Position numbers and translations under genes: made by a program. A stretch of 64,000 nt of DNA from positions 28,848-92,847 of IMG/VR virus record IMGVR_UViG_3300021962_000055; one strand, 5' to 3'. This DNA comes from a virus. The notes under the pieces were generated by a model. It saw only the letters and a list, made by a program, of their open reading frames with translations. It was not told the DNA's origin and did not search any database. Positions 8,375 to 17,018 of the stretch are shown piece by piece. The stretch's first letter is position 1; every line of letters begins with the position of its first letter.

Positions 8375-8809
8375 TTAATCGTTGGGCCATTGGTTTTTGA
8401 TGTGCTGTCTGAATCCGTCCCAGTTGGCCTTGGCTGGGTCGTCTATCTCAAACCGCGACAGCGCGGTAAGTAGGAACTCTACTTGCTCTAGCGAGTAAAG
8501 CCTACGTCCTTTCAAAGCTTTTCCAGGAATTTGTTCCGCCTTGGGGGCAGGTGTCCTGTACTTTGCCTTGGGGAGCCACCCTTTGGACTCCCACATCCTG
8601 ATTGTAACCGGTTTTCTATTGAGGGCTTTGGCTAACTCGCCTACGGTAAAGAACTGCCGTTCAACCCCGTTGACCCTCATTATTTTGGACTTAGCTCCGT
8701 TCAGCCGGTCCTCGGCTAGTGGATCCTTGGTTGTCACCTTCCTGTTTTTGGGAGGCGTCCTTCCCGGAAAATCAGGAAGGCTGTTGAACATGTCCAGCGG
8801 ATCTCGCAT
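8375..8809 (-). CDS. MerR-like helix-turn-helix protein
   Basis: 144 residues. The centre reads FFTVGELAKALNRKPVTIRMWESKGWLP, the helix-turn-helix plus wing of the MerR/excisionase superfamily, followed by RRLYSLEQVEFLL, the usual continuation. The N-terminal 45 residues are basic and flexible. No effector domain is present, so it is an excisionase-sized or replication-associated DNA binder rather than a classical MerR sensor. It could control the operon or mark the origin; the sequence does not decide. Confidence 0.75.
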   Translation of the reverse strand: MRDPLDMFNSLPDFPGRTPPKNRKVTTKDPLAEDRLNGAKSKIMRVNGVERQFFTVGELAKALNRKPVTIRMWESKGWLPKAKYRTPAPKAEQIPGKALKGRRLYSLEQVEFLLTALSRFEIDDPAKANWDGFRQHIKNQWPND

Positions 8810-8821
8810 CGGTGCTCCTGA

Positions 8822-9241
8822 TCACTCGTCGTCGTAGCTTTTTTGGTCTACTACTTTGAAAGCCCACGATTCCTTTTCGACGTAAAAACTGGCCAGAGTG
8901 TCTTGGTGCTCTTGATGGTCCCAGCAGTACGTCAATACGGCGTTCTCGGTGATGGTCACGATGGTCTCTTGAACTTCTTCAAGGATACCCAGTTGCTCGG
9001 CCCACTCCTCTGCCGCACCCAAGTCAAATGACCTGCTGACCCTACGTTCATGTTTGACCTGGGTGTTGACCCCAGGTAGCCACTTATGCCCACGGTCGTC
9101 TGGAACACCATGCTCAGAGACCATGGCGAGCAGTTCTTTTTTGAGGCTGTCGGTGCGGGCCGTGGCCTTATCCGAGAACTCCTTGGCTGCTCGGTACTCC
9201 TGAACGAGGCGCTCAACCATACCCTTTTCAATCTTTGACAT
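8822..9241 (-). CDS. Hypothetical protein of the replication operon
   Basis: 139 residues. The first 45 are a charged helix (RLVQEYRAAKEFSDKA), followed by a mixed region with RRVSRSFDLGAAEEWA and a C-terminal strand-rich part ending in acidic residues. I see no catalytic or metal motif. It lies between the MerR-like protein and the SNF2 helicase with gaps of 1-13 bases, so it belongs to the replication operon. Family not recognised. Confidence 0.65.
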   Translation of the reverse strand: MSKIEKGMVERLVQEYRAAKEFSDKATARTDSLKKELLAMVSEHGVPDDRGHKWLPGVNTQVKHERRVSRSFDLGAAEEWAEQLGILEEVQETIVTITENAVLTYCWDHQEHQDTLASFYVEKESWAFKVVDQKSYDDE

Positions 9242-9242
9242 C

Positions 9243-10790
9243 TTACACCTGTGATTCTCTTAGGAAGGACGACAGACTACTCAACGAAATATCAAACCCG
9301 CCACGATGGTCGTGGTGCTTTCCGTCGATGAAGGCTTCGTTGATGGAACGTTTTTGCTGGAGCATCTCGTACTGACGCTCTTCGATAGACCCCTGCATTA
9401 CGAATGTCGCAATCGTAACGTGAGCAAACTGCGAAGACAACCTGATGATTCTTGCTTCTCGTTGTTCTAGTTTCCCACTGCTCCATGGGAGGTCGTAAGA
9501 GATCAGATAGTTGGCCATAGGTAGGTCGACACCGTACCCTCCGGCATCAGAAGACAAGAACAACCTGACGTCCTGATCATTGGAGAACGCCTGCTTTGCT
9601 TCGTCTTTTTCCTCAGCGTTCATGTCTCCTGTAAATAACACACTTCGTGTCATGGATCTTGAGGCGGCTTGTATCAACTTTAAGTTGTCTTTGAAAAACG
9701 AAAACAAAACTACCTTGTTCTTGGGGTCTTCGTTTAACACCTGTTGGATGTACTCAAGCACTGCGTCCAGCTTGGGGGTGCCTATATTTGCAGGCACTAG
9801 GCCAAGCTTGTACACCTCATCAGCGTATGCGCTTCCCTCTTTGGGGTAGTTAGGGTCGCTGTATTTACGGGCTGAGTTAACTACCAGTTGCGGGTTATCG
9901 CAGAGCATCCGCAACACGGTAAGACGGGACATGATTTGCCCCTGGGCCTCATTAGATTCTGGGTCGTTGTAATGCTTCCAGATGTTGAAAGCCCCACCAT
10001 GGCTACCTATTACCTGCTGTAACTGGTGTAGCAGGTCAGTTGAAATGGTTCGATATAGCCTGGCACCTACGTCGTCAAAAGCCACCGGGATGGTTTGGTG
10101 AATGATGTCTGGTAGCTGATCGGCAATATCTTCCCTGGTCTTACGCACCATGCAGTCAGCCATAGAGGCATGAAGGTTCTTTAGGTTTCGATACCTAGTT
10201 GGCTTGCCAAAGTGATCTCGGACAATAAAGGTCCTGTCAAACTGATCAAACTTGCCTAGGACGTCCGGGTCAACAAATTCCATGATGGAGAACAGTTCCT
10301 CGGGGCGGTTCTCGATTGGCTGTCCGGTAAGGGCAAATCGATAAGGCACTCGCTTACCAATCTTCTTTATCATCTTAGACCGCTTACTTACCCTGGATTT
10401 GATGATGGTGGCCTCGTCTACGACGACAGCTTGGATACCAACTTTGAGACACTGAGCCATATCCCGTATCAATGTCTCTGGGTTTACGATGATATAGTCA
10501 GCTGACAGTGTGGCGCGCCAGCACTTCTCACGAGCTTTTGGTGAGCCATCGATTACAAGAACTCTAGAATTAGTAAATCGTTTAATCTCACGCATCCACT
10601 GGTACTTGAGGGATGCAGGAACAATGACAAGGCATTTATCGATGTCGTTGGATTCCATCAACCTCTCGATGGCTGCAATGGTGGTGACGGTCTTACCTGC
10701 ACCCATAACCAGGCCGAGGAGCATCTGCCCGCGATCAACCATACGGTCGACAGACTCTTCTTGGTACGGGTACAAAGTTCCTTTAAACAT
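9243..10790 (-). CDS. SNF2-type DEAD/DEAH-box helicase
   Basis: About 515 residues. The N-terminal RecA domain has YPYQEESVDRM, Walker A GLVMGAGKT, DEAT (motif II) and ALTGQPIENRPEEL (motif III), a phrase typical of SNF2 proteins. The C-terminal domain has VVLFSFFKDN, GDMNAEEKDEA and the motif VI region QREARIIRL. Such proteins translocate on duplex DNA, remodelling protein-DNA complexes or branched DNA. ATG at 10788-10790 overlaps the primase stop (TGATG). Confidence 0.92.
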   Translation of the reverse strand: MFKGTLYPYQEESVDRMVDRGQMLLGLVMGAGKTVTTIAAIERLMESNDIDKCLVIVPASLKYQWMREIKRFTNSRVLVIDGSPKAREKCWRATLSADYIIVNPETLIRDMAQCLKVGIQAVVVDEATIIKSRVSKRSKMIKKIGKRVPYRFALTGQPIENRPEELFSIMEFVDPDVLGKFDQFDRTFIVRDHFGKPTRYRNLKNLHASMADCMVRKTREDIADQLPDIIHQTIPVAFDDVGARLYRTISTDLLHQLQQVIGSHGGAFNIWKHYNDPESNEAQGQIMSRLTVLRMLCDNPQLVVNSARKYSDPNYPKEGSAYADEVYKLGLVPANIGTPKLDAVLEYIQQVLNEDPKNKVVLFSFFKDNLKLIQAASRSMTRSVLFTGDMNAEEKDEAKQAFSNDQDVRLFLSSDAGGYGVDLPMANYLISYDLPWSSGKLEQREARIIRLSSQFAHVTIATFVMQGSIEERQYEMLQQKRSINEAFIDGKHHDHRGGFDISLSSLSSFLRESQV

Positions 10791-11707
10791 CACGCAATCC
10801 AGGGGGGAACAACAGTGGCGTTTAGCAGACCGTATTCAATCTGCTCATCCGTCATGTCTCCGATGTCCTTTACATCTACTCCCTTGTAGTTCCACCACTT
10901 TATACCACGTCGAGGTGTACCAAGGAACTTGTAAAGTTTCTTGCTGGACTCCAGACCAGCAGCATCGTTGTCCATGGCTACGACTACCTGGTCAGCCACG
11001 TGAAGTAGCAAGTTCATCTGGTCTCTAGTCATGTGGGCGCCAAACGAAGCTAGAGCCCTGGGCTTTTCAAAGACCGCTGCAAACCGAACAATGTCAAGAG
11101 GGGACTCCACGATCACGGCGGTGCGTCCTCGAAACCTTTCGATGCCAAACAAGGTGCTTCCTTTGGAGACCCCAACTGGGTAGTTGCGCACCCAGTCTCG
11201 TTTCTTCTCCTGCCACCCTATGAGTTGCCCAATTGAAGACACCACGGGCAAAGCCCATGATTTGTTCTCTGGGTTCCAACGAACACCGAACTGGTACACA
11301 AGGTCTGGGTCAAGGTTGCGGAATGCGCAATGCTTGTCAGGAACTCGGGTGAACTTTGAGAAAGCCGAAACGTTTAGAACTGGGTCTACGGTGTCTTTGG
11401 TTTTGGTGGCTAGTAGCCGATCCATCCCAGCGTTGATCAAGAACTGCTGGGCTGACATGGCGTCGTTGCCAACCAGCTCGTACAGGAGGGAAGACAGAGA
11501 ACCACGGGCACCGCATGAGAAACAGATCCACAAACCGGTAGTTGCGTTAATGCTCCATGAGGGAGAGTTGTCCTCACGGCCTACGGTACGGATGTGCACG
11601 GGGCACTTGCCAGTAATCTCTCGATCACCGATCTTAGATATTTCAACACCGGCAGTCTCAAGGATTAGAGCTATGTCAGTCGAAGGACGGGTCGATGTCT
11701 CCGCCAT
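10790..11707 (-). CDS. DnaG-like primase (CHC2 zinc finger and TOPRIM)
   Basis: 305 residues. The N-terminal CHC2 zinc-binding domain has CPVH (C35, H38) and CFSCG (C62, C65). The TOPRIM core has AVIVESPLDIVRF (Glu of motif I) and VVVAMDNDAAG (DxD). It lacks the C-terminal helicase-binding domain of bacterial DnaG, but the next gene encodes a DnaB-like helicase and overlaps it by 32 bases, so the two should act as a pair making lagging-strand primers. Confidence 0.93.
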   Translation of the reverse strand: MAETSTRPSTDIALILETAGVEISKIGDREITGKCPVHIRTVGREDNSPSWSINATTGLWICFSCGARGSLSSLLYELVGNDAMSAQQFLINAGMDRLLATKTKDTVDPVLNVSAFSKFTRVPDKHCAFRNLDPDLVYQFGVRWNPENKSWALPVVSSIGQLIGWQEKKRDWVRNYPVGVSKGSTLFGIERFRGRTAVIVESPLDIVRFAAVFEKPRALASFGAHMTRDQMNLLLHVADQVVVAMDNDAAGLESSKKLYKFLGTPRRGIKWWNYKGVDVKDIGDMTDEQIEYGLLNATVVPPWIA

Positions 11708-12929
11708 CCATCATCACCTCTTCAAACTCCATTGTGGTCCAGTCCCATTTGATGTGTACTTCCCCTGTAGGAGAAGACCTAGCCAGTACGACTCGGATAA
11801 TTGCTTGATCGTCTATGTCCGGGTTGCGTTCTACGCCAAGAATCAAGTCGGCGTCTTGTGCAAACGATGATGTGTACCCGATGGCGTCAGCGGTAACTGC
11901 ACGTGTCTTCTTGTTGCCAAGTTTCCATGAAAGGACCTGAGTGGTGGCTACTACGGGAATGTCAAACCTTTGAGCAAGCCTTTTGAGCGATCTGGTGATG
12001 TTGGTCAAAGCTTGTGGGGAACCTTTGGGCTCTCCCTCTTCGTCATCCATCAGGTATACGCCGTCTACCACCAACAAGTCTGGTTGATACTCCTGTACTT
12101 TTCCAGCCAACGCACTCACCGTGGTGAGCGATGAGGAATCTTCACTGAACACAAACGGTTGCATGTTCTTGCGCAGAGCCAAAGCACTTTTGATCTTGGC
12201 CATGTCCTGCTTGTTCAAGTCACCAGACAGAATGCGCCCATACGGGACACGAGAGATCAAGGCGTCATAACGTGCTTCTTGCTCTTCAATGCTCATCTCA
12301 AAGGAAATGAAGAGGGGCCGTTTCCCGTGGATGTGTGCAGCGTTACCAATAATGAGGGCGAAGAGAGACTTACCTCGTTTGGGTTCACCTGCGAAGACGA
12401 TGAACTGCTGAGGACGTAGTCCGTGGGTAATTCGGTCAAGCCCGTGGAATCCGGTAGGAATGCCACGAAGAGCATTGGGTTGTTGGCGCATCTCTTCGTA
12501 ACGAGCAAGACGGTTCTCCCAGTTCTGAATAATGTCTACGTCGCGTAGACGAGCGGACTCTACTGAAGCTTTTTGTAGGCCGGAGCTAAGCACCTCCATG
12601 GCCTTGGCGATGTTGTCGTCGTTGAGCTCATTGATGGCGGGTTGCAGCGCATCAAGCATGCACCGCTTCCTGTAGGCGTTGAAGACCTCATCGAGAAGAC
12701 GAGAGAACGGTTCATCATCTGCGTCGTACAGGGTGATGCCGCCAAACTCCTGCATGAACACTCGCTCACTGGGAACAGTGCCATGGGCGCGGTAGAACTC
12801 CAGGATCCACTGCCAGATTGCAGGCCACTCACCAGTCAGGTGGTCGGGCTTCAATCCAGCACGTACTACTGGTTGTAGATCCTTGCTGTGGATGACTTTA
12901 GAGATTAAGTACAATTCACTAGACGACAT
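11676..12929 (-). CDS. DnaB-like replicative helicase
   Basis: 417 residues from ATG 12927-12929, chosen because GGAGG precedes it by five bases and it overlaps the upstream stop (TGATG); a longer frame adds four residues. The N-terminal 120 residues resemble a DnaB N-domain (LISKVIHSKDLQPVV). The RecA-like motor has RGIPTGFHGLDRI, Walker A GEPKRGKS, FISFEMS, and Walker B LLVVDG. It would form a ring that unwinds the fork, loaded by the DnaC-like protein encoded upstream. Confidence 0.93.
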   Translation of the reverse strand: MSSSELYLISKVIHSKDLQPVVRAGLKPDHLTGEWPAIWQWILEFYRAHGTVPSERVFMQEFGGITLYDADDEPFSRLLDEVFNAYRKRCMLDALQPAINELNDDNIAKAMEVLSSGLQKASVESARLRDVDIIQNWENRLARYEEMRQQPNALRGIPTGFHGLDRITHGLRPQQFIVFAGEPKRGKSLFALIIGNAAHIHGKRPLFISFEMSIEEQEARYDALISRVPYGRILSGDLNKQDMAKIKSALALRKNMQPFVFSEDSSSLTTVSALAGKVQEYQPDLLVVDGVYLMDDEEGEPKGSPQALTNITRSLKRLAQRFDIPVVATTQVLSWKLGNKKTRAVTADAIGYTSSFAQDADLILGVERNPDIDDQAIIRVVLARSSPTGEVHIKWDWTTMEFEEVMMDGGDIDPSFD

Positions 12930-13369
12930 CACAGCCTCCACGCAGACTCAGGGCTGACCACTGTAGCGCGCATGCCTAGCGAATACGCAACATCTTTGTT
13001 CGGCGCGTAAACAACTTTGATTGCTCTGTTGTACTTCAGATCATCTGCATAAGCGGCAACGTCTTCGTAGAAGTACACCGGTGTAGTTACGCCTTTGCGA
13101 AGAAGCCAACGGTAGATGGGCTCTACGGCATCAACCGATAGAAACGTTATCACCTCGGTTGAAATACCAAGGCGCTCAACAGAGTCAATCAATGATTTCA
13201 GAGGTAGCTCGTTGGGCGACCACAGCGCGAGCGCAGCGTCCCAGTCATTGCGGCGAATATAAAACTTCTCTTTGACCGCAGAAACCCCAGAAGGTGGGGA
13301 GGCCAGGACGCCCTCAAAGATAGAGGCTTGTCCCACTCCGCTAGAGATGGCGATGTCTCCTCGTTCCAT
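12929..13369 (-). CDS. Hypothetical protein between helicase and loader
   Basis: 146 residues with alternating strands and helices: STEVITFLSVDAVEPIYRWLLRKG, then TPVYFYEDVAAYADDLKY and IKVVYAPNKDVAYSLGM. The pattern looks Rossmann-like or HAD-like, yet no nucleotide loop or catalytic Asp motif stands out. It sits between the genes for the DnaB-like helicase and the DnaC-like loader, overlapping both by 1 base, so it may join that assembly. No family can be named with confidence. Confidence 0.7.
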   Translation of the reverse strand: MERGDIAISSGVGQASIFEGVLASPPSGVSAVKEKFYIRRNDWDAALALWSPNELPLKSLIDSVERLGISTEVITFLSVDAVEPIYRWLLRKGVTTPVYFYEDVAAYADDLKYNRAIKVVYAPNKDVAYSLGMRATVVSPESAWRL

Positions 13370-13959
13370 CAGGCCACCTTTACTTTTTCCATCTCAACTA
13401 CCGCACTTGTTACCCGCTCTCCATAACGGCGAGTAAAGTCGGTGACACCAAGCGTGGTGGTCACGATGGTGGTGCGCATGTCTTCATGCCTGCGGCGGAT
13501 GAGACTTCCAATCTCGTGGGTTGCAAACTCCGTTTCTCGTTCTTGCCCCACACCGTCTAGAAGCACCACGTCAAATGTTCCCTGGATGTACTTGATCAAG
13601 TACGGACTGGAATACATCTCCGGCAAAAGGTTGTCGTTGTCAAACTGGTCTTTGAGCATCTCGATGTACCGATCAGCCGTAACAAACCGGCCAGACGCTG
13701 TGTCTGCAATCAGTTCTTGAAGCACCAGTTGTGCTAGTACGGTTTTTCCAACTCCGGATTTTCCGTGGATAAAGATGCTGCTTCCGGGCTCAAACGTTTG
13801 TAGCCACTTGACGACCTGCGCCGGTACCTGAACAGATTCTGTTGGGATTTGGGAGAACCTTTTTGGAATCTTTGCATGGAACAACCGCTCTTCAACAGGA
13901 CGGTTTCTCCACCACGCGGCTGACTTCCAATCAGTCGGGGTCTGAAATTGCTGTGTCAT
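13369..13959 (-). CDS. DnaC-like AAA+ helicase loader
   Basis: 196 residues from ATG 13957-13959, which has AGGA eight bases upstream; an ATG at 13974 is an alternative. Walker A HGKSGVGKT, Walker B DVVLLDGVG, and a sensor-1-like TTIVTTTLG place it with DnaC/IstB ATPases. The N-terminal region (WRNRPVEERLFHAKIPKRF) matches the helicase-binding end of such loaders. It would place the DnaB-like ring on DNA. The 29-base overlap with the zinc-finger gene suggests coupled translation. Confidence 0.88.
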   Translation of the reverse strand: MTQQFQTPTDWKSAAWWRNRPVEERLFHAKIPKRFSQIPTESVQVPAQVVKWLQTFEPGSSIFIHGKSGVGKTVLAQLVLQELIADTASGRFVTADRYIEMLKDQFDNDNLLPEMYSSPYLIKYIQGTFDVVLLDGVGQERETEFATHEIGSLIRRRHEDMRTTIVTTTLGVTDFTRRYGERVTSAVVEMEKVKVA

Positions 13960-14293
13960 TTTTGTGGTCCTCATTGTTTTCCGTGTAGGCGTTGTTTACG
14001 ATTTCCCAAAACTCATCGTTGTCCTGTTTACGCTTGTGCAGGACCTTGTTGTGGACCTCAAGCCCCGATTTTGTCGAGAACTGCGCTCCACAATCCGAGC
14101 ACCGGAGCATAGTCTGCCGAGAGCGTAGCGGACGGGCACAGAAGGCATCGGGTGGGATCACTGACTCTAGCGAGTGGTCAAACCAAAGTTCATACTCGTC
14201 AGTGGACTTGAAGTTGTCATGCAACCATTGTACGAACACCAAGATGTCCTCTAGGTTATTAAATACATATCTGTTGCGGTCATCTCTTCCCAT
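13931..14293 (-). CDS. Protein with a single C2H2-type zinc finger
   Basis: 120 residues. Residues about 64-86 read RCSDCGAQFSTKSGLEVHNK followed by a second His, giving Cys-x2-Cys-x12-His-x4-His, a classic C2H2 finger with the conserved Phe and Leu. The N-terminal half is an acidic helical region with many aromatic residues; the C-terminus is acidic. C2H2 fingers are uncommon in bacteria and phages (Ros/MucR is the known bacterial type). It probably binds DNA or RNA within the replication operon. Target unknown. Confidence 0.72.
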   Translation of the reverse strand: MGRDDRNRYVFNNLEDILVFVQWLHDNFKSTDEYELWFDHSLESVIPPDAFCARPLRSRQTMLRCSDCGAQFSTKSGLEVHNKVLHKRKQDNDEFWEIVNNAYTENNEDHKNDTAISDPD

Positions 14294-15509
14294 GACTAGC
14301 CCTTCGGTAGTTGTACACCGCTTCCAGGATTGACCCGGCCGCAGGGCGTAGGTTTGTCTTGGAAGGTTTATGTAGTTCTGGTGGAAGTTGAACTGACCCT
14401 ACAGCTGCCTGTAGCTCCAGCAAGTCCCCATCTTCTTCCCCGGCTAGTACCCGTATAAACGAGTTTAGCGCAGACAAAGTACTCCTGAACTCGGGGCTGA
14501 CCACACCTTTGTGAGATGTAATCAAGTCCGCCACAACTTCAGGGTACCGGAAGCAAATGTCCATGCCGTGCATAATCACCGCATGTCGGATTGTGGAGTC
14601 GTTCAGCTCTGGCCAGGGCATGTCAATTCCGTTGCGCTCAAAATCCCCCATGATGAACATCAACGCAGGGTCTTCGACAGATACTTCGGTGTCAACCTGC
14701 TCCATCAACTTTTGCTGAACGCCCTTGTTGGTAAACACCATGATCGGGTTCTCTGCTGTGCGCCAGTGCTCTACGTCCATGAAACGTTTAATCATCTGCG
14801 AAACTGTGAACTCTGTTAACCCAGAATCCCGCAAGGTGTTCAAAGTCTTACGAAGAATGATGATGTCTCGATAGGCGTAGGTGGTCCCCATGATCGACCT
14901 TGGGTCGCTTAAAAACTGGCTGACCAAGTTGGTTACATCCCGTCGGGTTTTCTTTTCTGGGGGCTTGGGGTCAAACGACTTTTCAGGCTTGTCTGGGTCT
15001 GCTCCAAGAATCATAAAATCCTCCAGACCGCTCGCGGTCCTCTTTATGTTTTCAGTATCTATATCTAATATCTCTATTAAAGGGTCCGAGATTTGTGCTG
15101 TTAGCAGGGGTGACTCAGTTTTAGATGGGGTCAGCCGTGACCCATTGATAGGGTCAGCCGTGACCCTATCTACACCCCTGTTTGGGGAGTCAATAGGGTC
15201 AGCAGTGACCCCATCTGGAGCGTTGTAGTTGATCCGGTAAGAGTTGGTGAGGGGCTTGCGATAACGTACAACGGTAACGATTCCCTGCTCCGCCAACCAC
15301 TTAAGAGACCGTTTTACGGTCTCCTTGGAGAGCTCCGAATACTCAGAAATTTGGGCGACGGAGGCGCGCACTTCTTTGGTACGTCGCTCCATGAGCGCAA
15401 CAAGTGAAACCAACAATTGTAAATCTCTGGCGTGCCCAGACTGGCGTATGCGCTCAGTCGCCCATAGGGGGATGGCCAAGAACGGCCCCTGGAACAAGTT
15501 GGTGGTCAT
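14280..15509 (-). CDS. Winged-helix replication-initiator-like protein
   Basis: 409 residues from ATG 15507-15509; a longer frame starts at a TTG (15548) without a clear Shine-Dalgarno. Residues about 30-95 form a winged helix: VRASVAQISEYSELSKETVKRSLKWLAEQG, then a strand VTVVRYRKP. A low-complexity linker follows, then a helical C-terminal half (FLSDPRSIMGTTYAYRDIII). This layout resembles phage initiator or DnaD-like proteins, and it is the promoter-proximal gene of the replication operon. It could bind the origin or the operon's own promoter. Assignment by layout only. Confidence 0.65.
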   Translation of the reverse strand: MTTNLFQGPFLAIPLWATERIRQSGHARDLQLLVSLVALMERRTKEVRASVAQISEYSELSKETVKRSLKWLAEQGIVTVVRYRKPLTNSYRINYNAPDGVTADPIDSPNRGVDRVTADPINGSRLTPSKTESPLLTAQISDPLIEILDIDTENIKRTASGLEDFMILGADPDKPEKSFDPKPPEKKTRRDVTNLVSQFLSDPRSIMGTTYAYRDIIILRKTLNTLRDSGLTEFTVSQMIKRFMDVEHWRTAENPIMVFTNKGVQQKLMEQVDTEVSVEDPALMFIMGDFERNGIDMPWPELNDSTIRHAVIMHGMDICFRYPEVVADLITSHKGVVSPEFRSTLSALNSFIRVLAGEEDGDLLELQAAVGSVQLPPELHKPSKTNLRPAAGSILEAVYNYRRASHGKR

Positions 15510-15554
15510 GGGTCGGTGACTGTACAGTATGGAGGGCACCGGATGCAACCATGC

Positions 15555-15584
15555 TTGACATGGTTACGATCCGGTTGTTAGTAT
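15555..15584 (+). promoter_or_regulatory. Candidate rightward promoter for the Dps cassette
   Basis: TTGACA (15555-15560) followed after 18 bases by TAGTAT (15579-15584, 4 of 6 consensus matches) points rightward. A second possible -10, TAAAAT at 15653-15658, lies closer to the gene. This is the only divergent gap in the left part of the window, between the leftward replication operon and the rightward Dps cassette, so it should hold promoters for both. Confidence 0.5.
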
Positions 15585-15694
15585 CCCATTAACCAGTAAG
15601 TTGGTGGTTCTCCTGACTGGTTGTAGGTTCAGCGAGCGCCGGGTGTGTGCGGTAAAATGCTCATACCCGGCGTTAGCTTTACCCTAGGAGCACA

Positions 15695-16129
15695 ATGGAC
15701 GATCTAATCAAATCACTAAAGGTCCTGGTAGCGGACGTGGTGACTTTTTACTTTATGGCGCATGGGTACCATTGGAACGTTGAAGGGGAAGACTTCAGCC
15801 AGTACCACGGCCTCTTTTCTGACATCTATGAAGATGCCTACGGTTCTATTGACGCCATCGCTGAAAACATTCGAAAGCTCGATGACTACGCCCCGTTCAG
15901 TCTAAAAAAATTCAACGAGCTGACCACAGTTACTTTTAAAGATGTAGAGCCCACACCAAAGGCAATGGCTAAGGCTCTTCTAACGGCCAACGAATCCGTC
16001 ATTAAAACCCTGAATGATTCTTTTAAGAAAGCCACAAAGGCGGACGAGCAGGGTATTGCCGACTTCCTCGCTGGGCGTATTGACATGCATAAAAAATGGG
16101 CGTGGCAACTCCGCGCTTCAACCAAGTGA
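15695..16129 (+). CDS. dps: Dps-like ferritin (DNA protection / iron storage)
   Basis: 144 residues with the Dps signature FYFMAHGYHWNVEGEDF and the ferroxidase ligands in place: His26, His38, Asp53 and Glu57 (IDAIAENI). Dps forms a 12-subunit shell that oxidises iron with peroxide and can bind DNA. It is slightly shorter than bacterial Dps (about 160) and lacks a long Lys-rich tail, but the next four small genes encode Lys-rich proteins. The ATG follows AGGAGCACA. First gene of a five-gene plus-strand cassette. Confidence 0.93.
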   Translation: MDDLIKSLKVLVADVVTFYFMAHGYHWNVEGEDFSQYHGLFSDIYEDAYGSIDAIAENIRKLDDYAPFSLKKFNELTTVTFKDVEPTPKAMAKALLTANESVIKTLNDSFKKATKADEQGIADFLAGRIDMHKKWAWQLRASTK

Positions 16130-16136
16130 GGTAATT

Positions 16137-16430
16137 ATGGCAGAGAAGAAAAAGGATCCCCGCCTTGAGCGCGCTGGTGTATCTGGCTACAACAAGCCCA
16201 AGCGTACCCCCGACCACCCTACCAAGTCACACATCGTTGTAGCCAAAGAGGGAGACAAGGTTAAGACGATCCGCTTTGGTGAGCAGGGGGCAGAGACCGC
16301 TGGCAAACCTAAGGCTGGGGAGTCGGAGCGCATGAAGGAAAAGCGTGCTTCCTTTAAGGCTCGCCATCGTGCCAATATCGCCAAGGGAAAGATGTCAGCA
16401 GCGTATTGGGCAGACAAGGTCAAGTGGTGA
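16137..16430 (+). CDS. Small basic conserved phage protein
   Basis: 97 residues starting MAEKKKDPRLERAG after GAGG. It is Lys/Arg rich; the C-terminal half carries SERMKEKRASFKARHRANI followed by SAAYWADKVKW, an ending I know from small uncharacterised proteins in cyanophages and other aquatic viruses (a DUF family; number not certain). It may bind DNA or RNA. It shares a transcript with Dps and overlaps the next gene at TGATG. Confidence 0.7.
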   Translation: MAEKKKDPRLERAGVSGYNKPKRTPDHPTKSHIVVAKEGDKVKTIRFGEQGAETAGKPKAGESERMKEKRASFKARHRANIAKGKMSAAYWADKVKW

Positions 16431-16621
16431 TGGCTGCCAAGAAGAAGGCCGAGTCAAAGGTAAACGAGGCTGGCAACTACACCAAGCCCGCACTCCGCAA
16501 GCGTCTGTTCAATGAGATCAAGGCTGGCACCAAGGGCGGCGACCCAGGTGAGTGGTCTGCCCGTAAAGCACAGCTTCTGGCCAAGCGCTACAAGGAAGCT
16601 GGCGGCGGTTACAAGGACTGA
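16430..16621 (+). CDS. Small basic conserved protein (GEWSARKAQLLA motif)
   Basis: 63 residues starting at ATG 16430, which overlaps the previous stop. The core, YTKPALRKRL then KGGDPGEWSARKAQLLAKRY and EAGGGYK, is highly conserved in aquatic phages and some bacteria and giant viruses (an uncharacterised DUF; from memory it can be fused to the domain found in the next gene). Function unknown; strongly basic. Confidence 0.75.
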   Translation: MAAKKKAESKVNEAGNYTKPALRKRLFNEIKAGTKGGDPGEWSARKAQLLAKRYKEAGGGYKD

Positions 16622-16623
16622 CC

Positions 16624-16872
16624 ATGGCCAAGAAAGAGCCCCAGAAGGATCTCGACAAGTGGACCAAGGAAAAGTGGCGCACATCCGACGGCTCGGAATC
16701 CAAGGGCAAAAAGCGCTACTTACCAGACAAGGCTTGGAATGCCCTTTCTCCAGAAGAGAAGGCGGCCACCAACAAGGCCAAAGCTGAAGGAAACAGTAAG
16801 GGCAAGCAGTTTGTTCCTCAGCCAAAAAGCATCGCAAAGAAGACTGCGAAGCATAGGAAAGGAGGTAAGTAG
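16624..16872 (+). CDS. Small basic conserved protein (KWRTSDG/YLPDKAW motif)
   Basis: 82 residues: LDKWTKEKWRTSDG, then KRYLPDKAWNALSPEEKAATN and GKQFVPQPKSIAKKTA. This is another conserved, uncharacterised, Lys-rich domain often found beside or fused to the motif in the preceding gene. Having the two as separate, adjacent genes supports a joint function. High charge suggests nucleic-acid binding; no experiment is known to me. Confidence 0.75.
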   Translation: MAKKEPQKDLDKWTKEKWRTSDGSESKGKKRYLPDKAWNALSPEEKAATNKAKAEGNSKGKQFVPQPKSIAKKTAKHRKGGK

Positions 16873-16873
16873 T

Positions 16874-16990
16874 ATGTGTACATCGTGTGGATGTGGGCTC
16901 AAGGACAAGAAAGACCCCGGCTACGGCAAGGGTCCCAAGAAGGGCGGCAAGAAAGCCGCTCCGAAGAAGGCAGCGGCCAAGAAGAAGTGA
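16874..16990 (+). CDS. Tiny Cys-cluster plus Lys-rich tail protein
   Basis: 38 residues starting at ATG 16874, nine bases after GGAGG. It opens MCTSCGCGLKDKKDPGYG, a CxxCxC cluster, and ends in a Lys/Ala-rich tail like histone H1 (KKAAPKKAAAKKK). It is the last gene before a strong terminator. The tail should bind DNA or RNA; the cysteines may bind zinc. Short, but its start signals and position make it credible. Confidence 0.7.
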   Translation: MCTSCGCGLKDKKDPGYGKGPKKGGKKAAPKKAAAKKK

Positions 16991-17018
16991 CCTTGTAACG
17001 GAGGTGACCGTATCTAGC

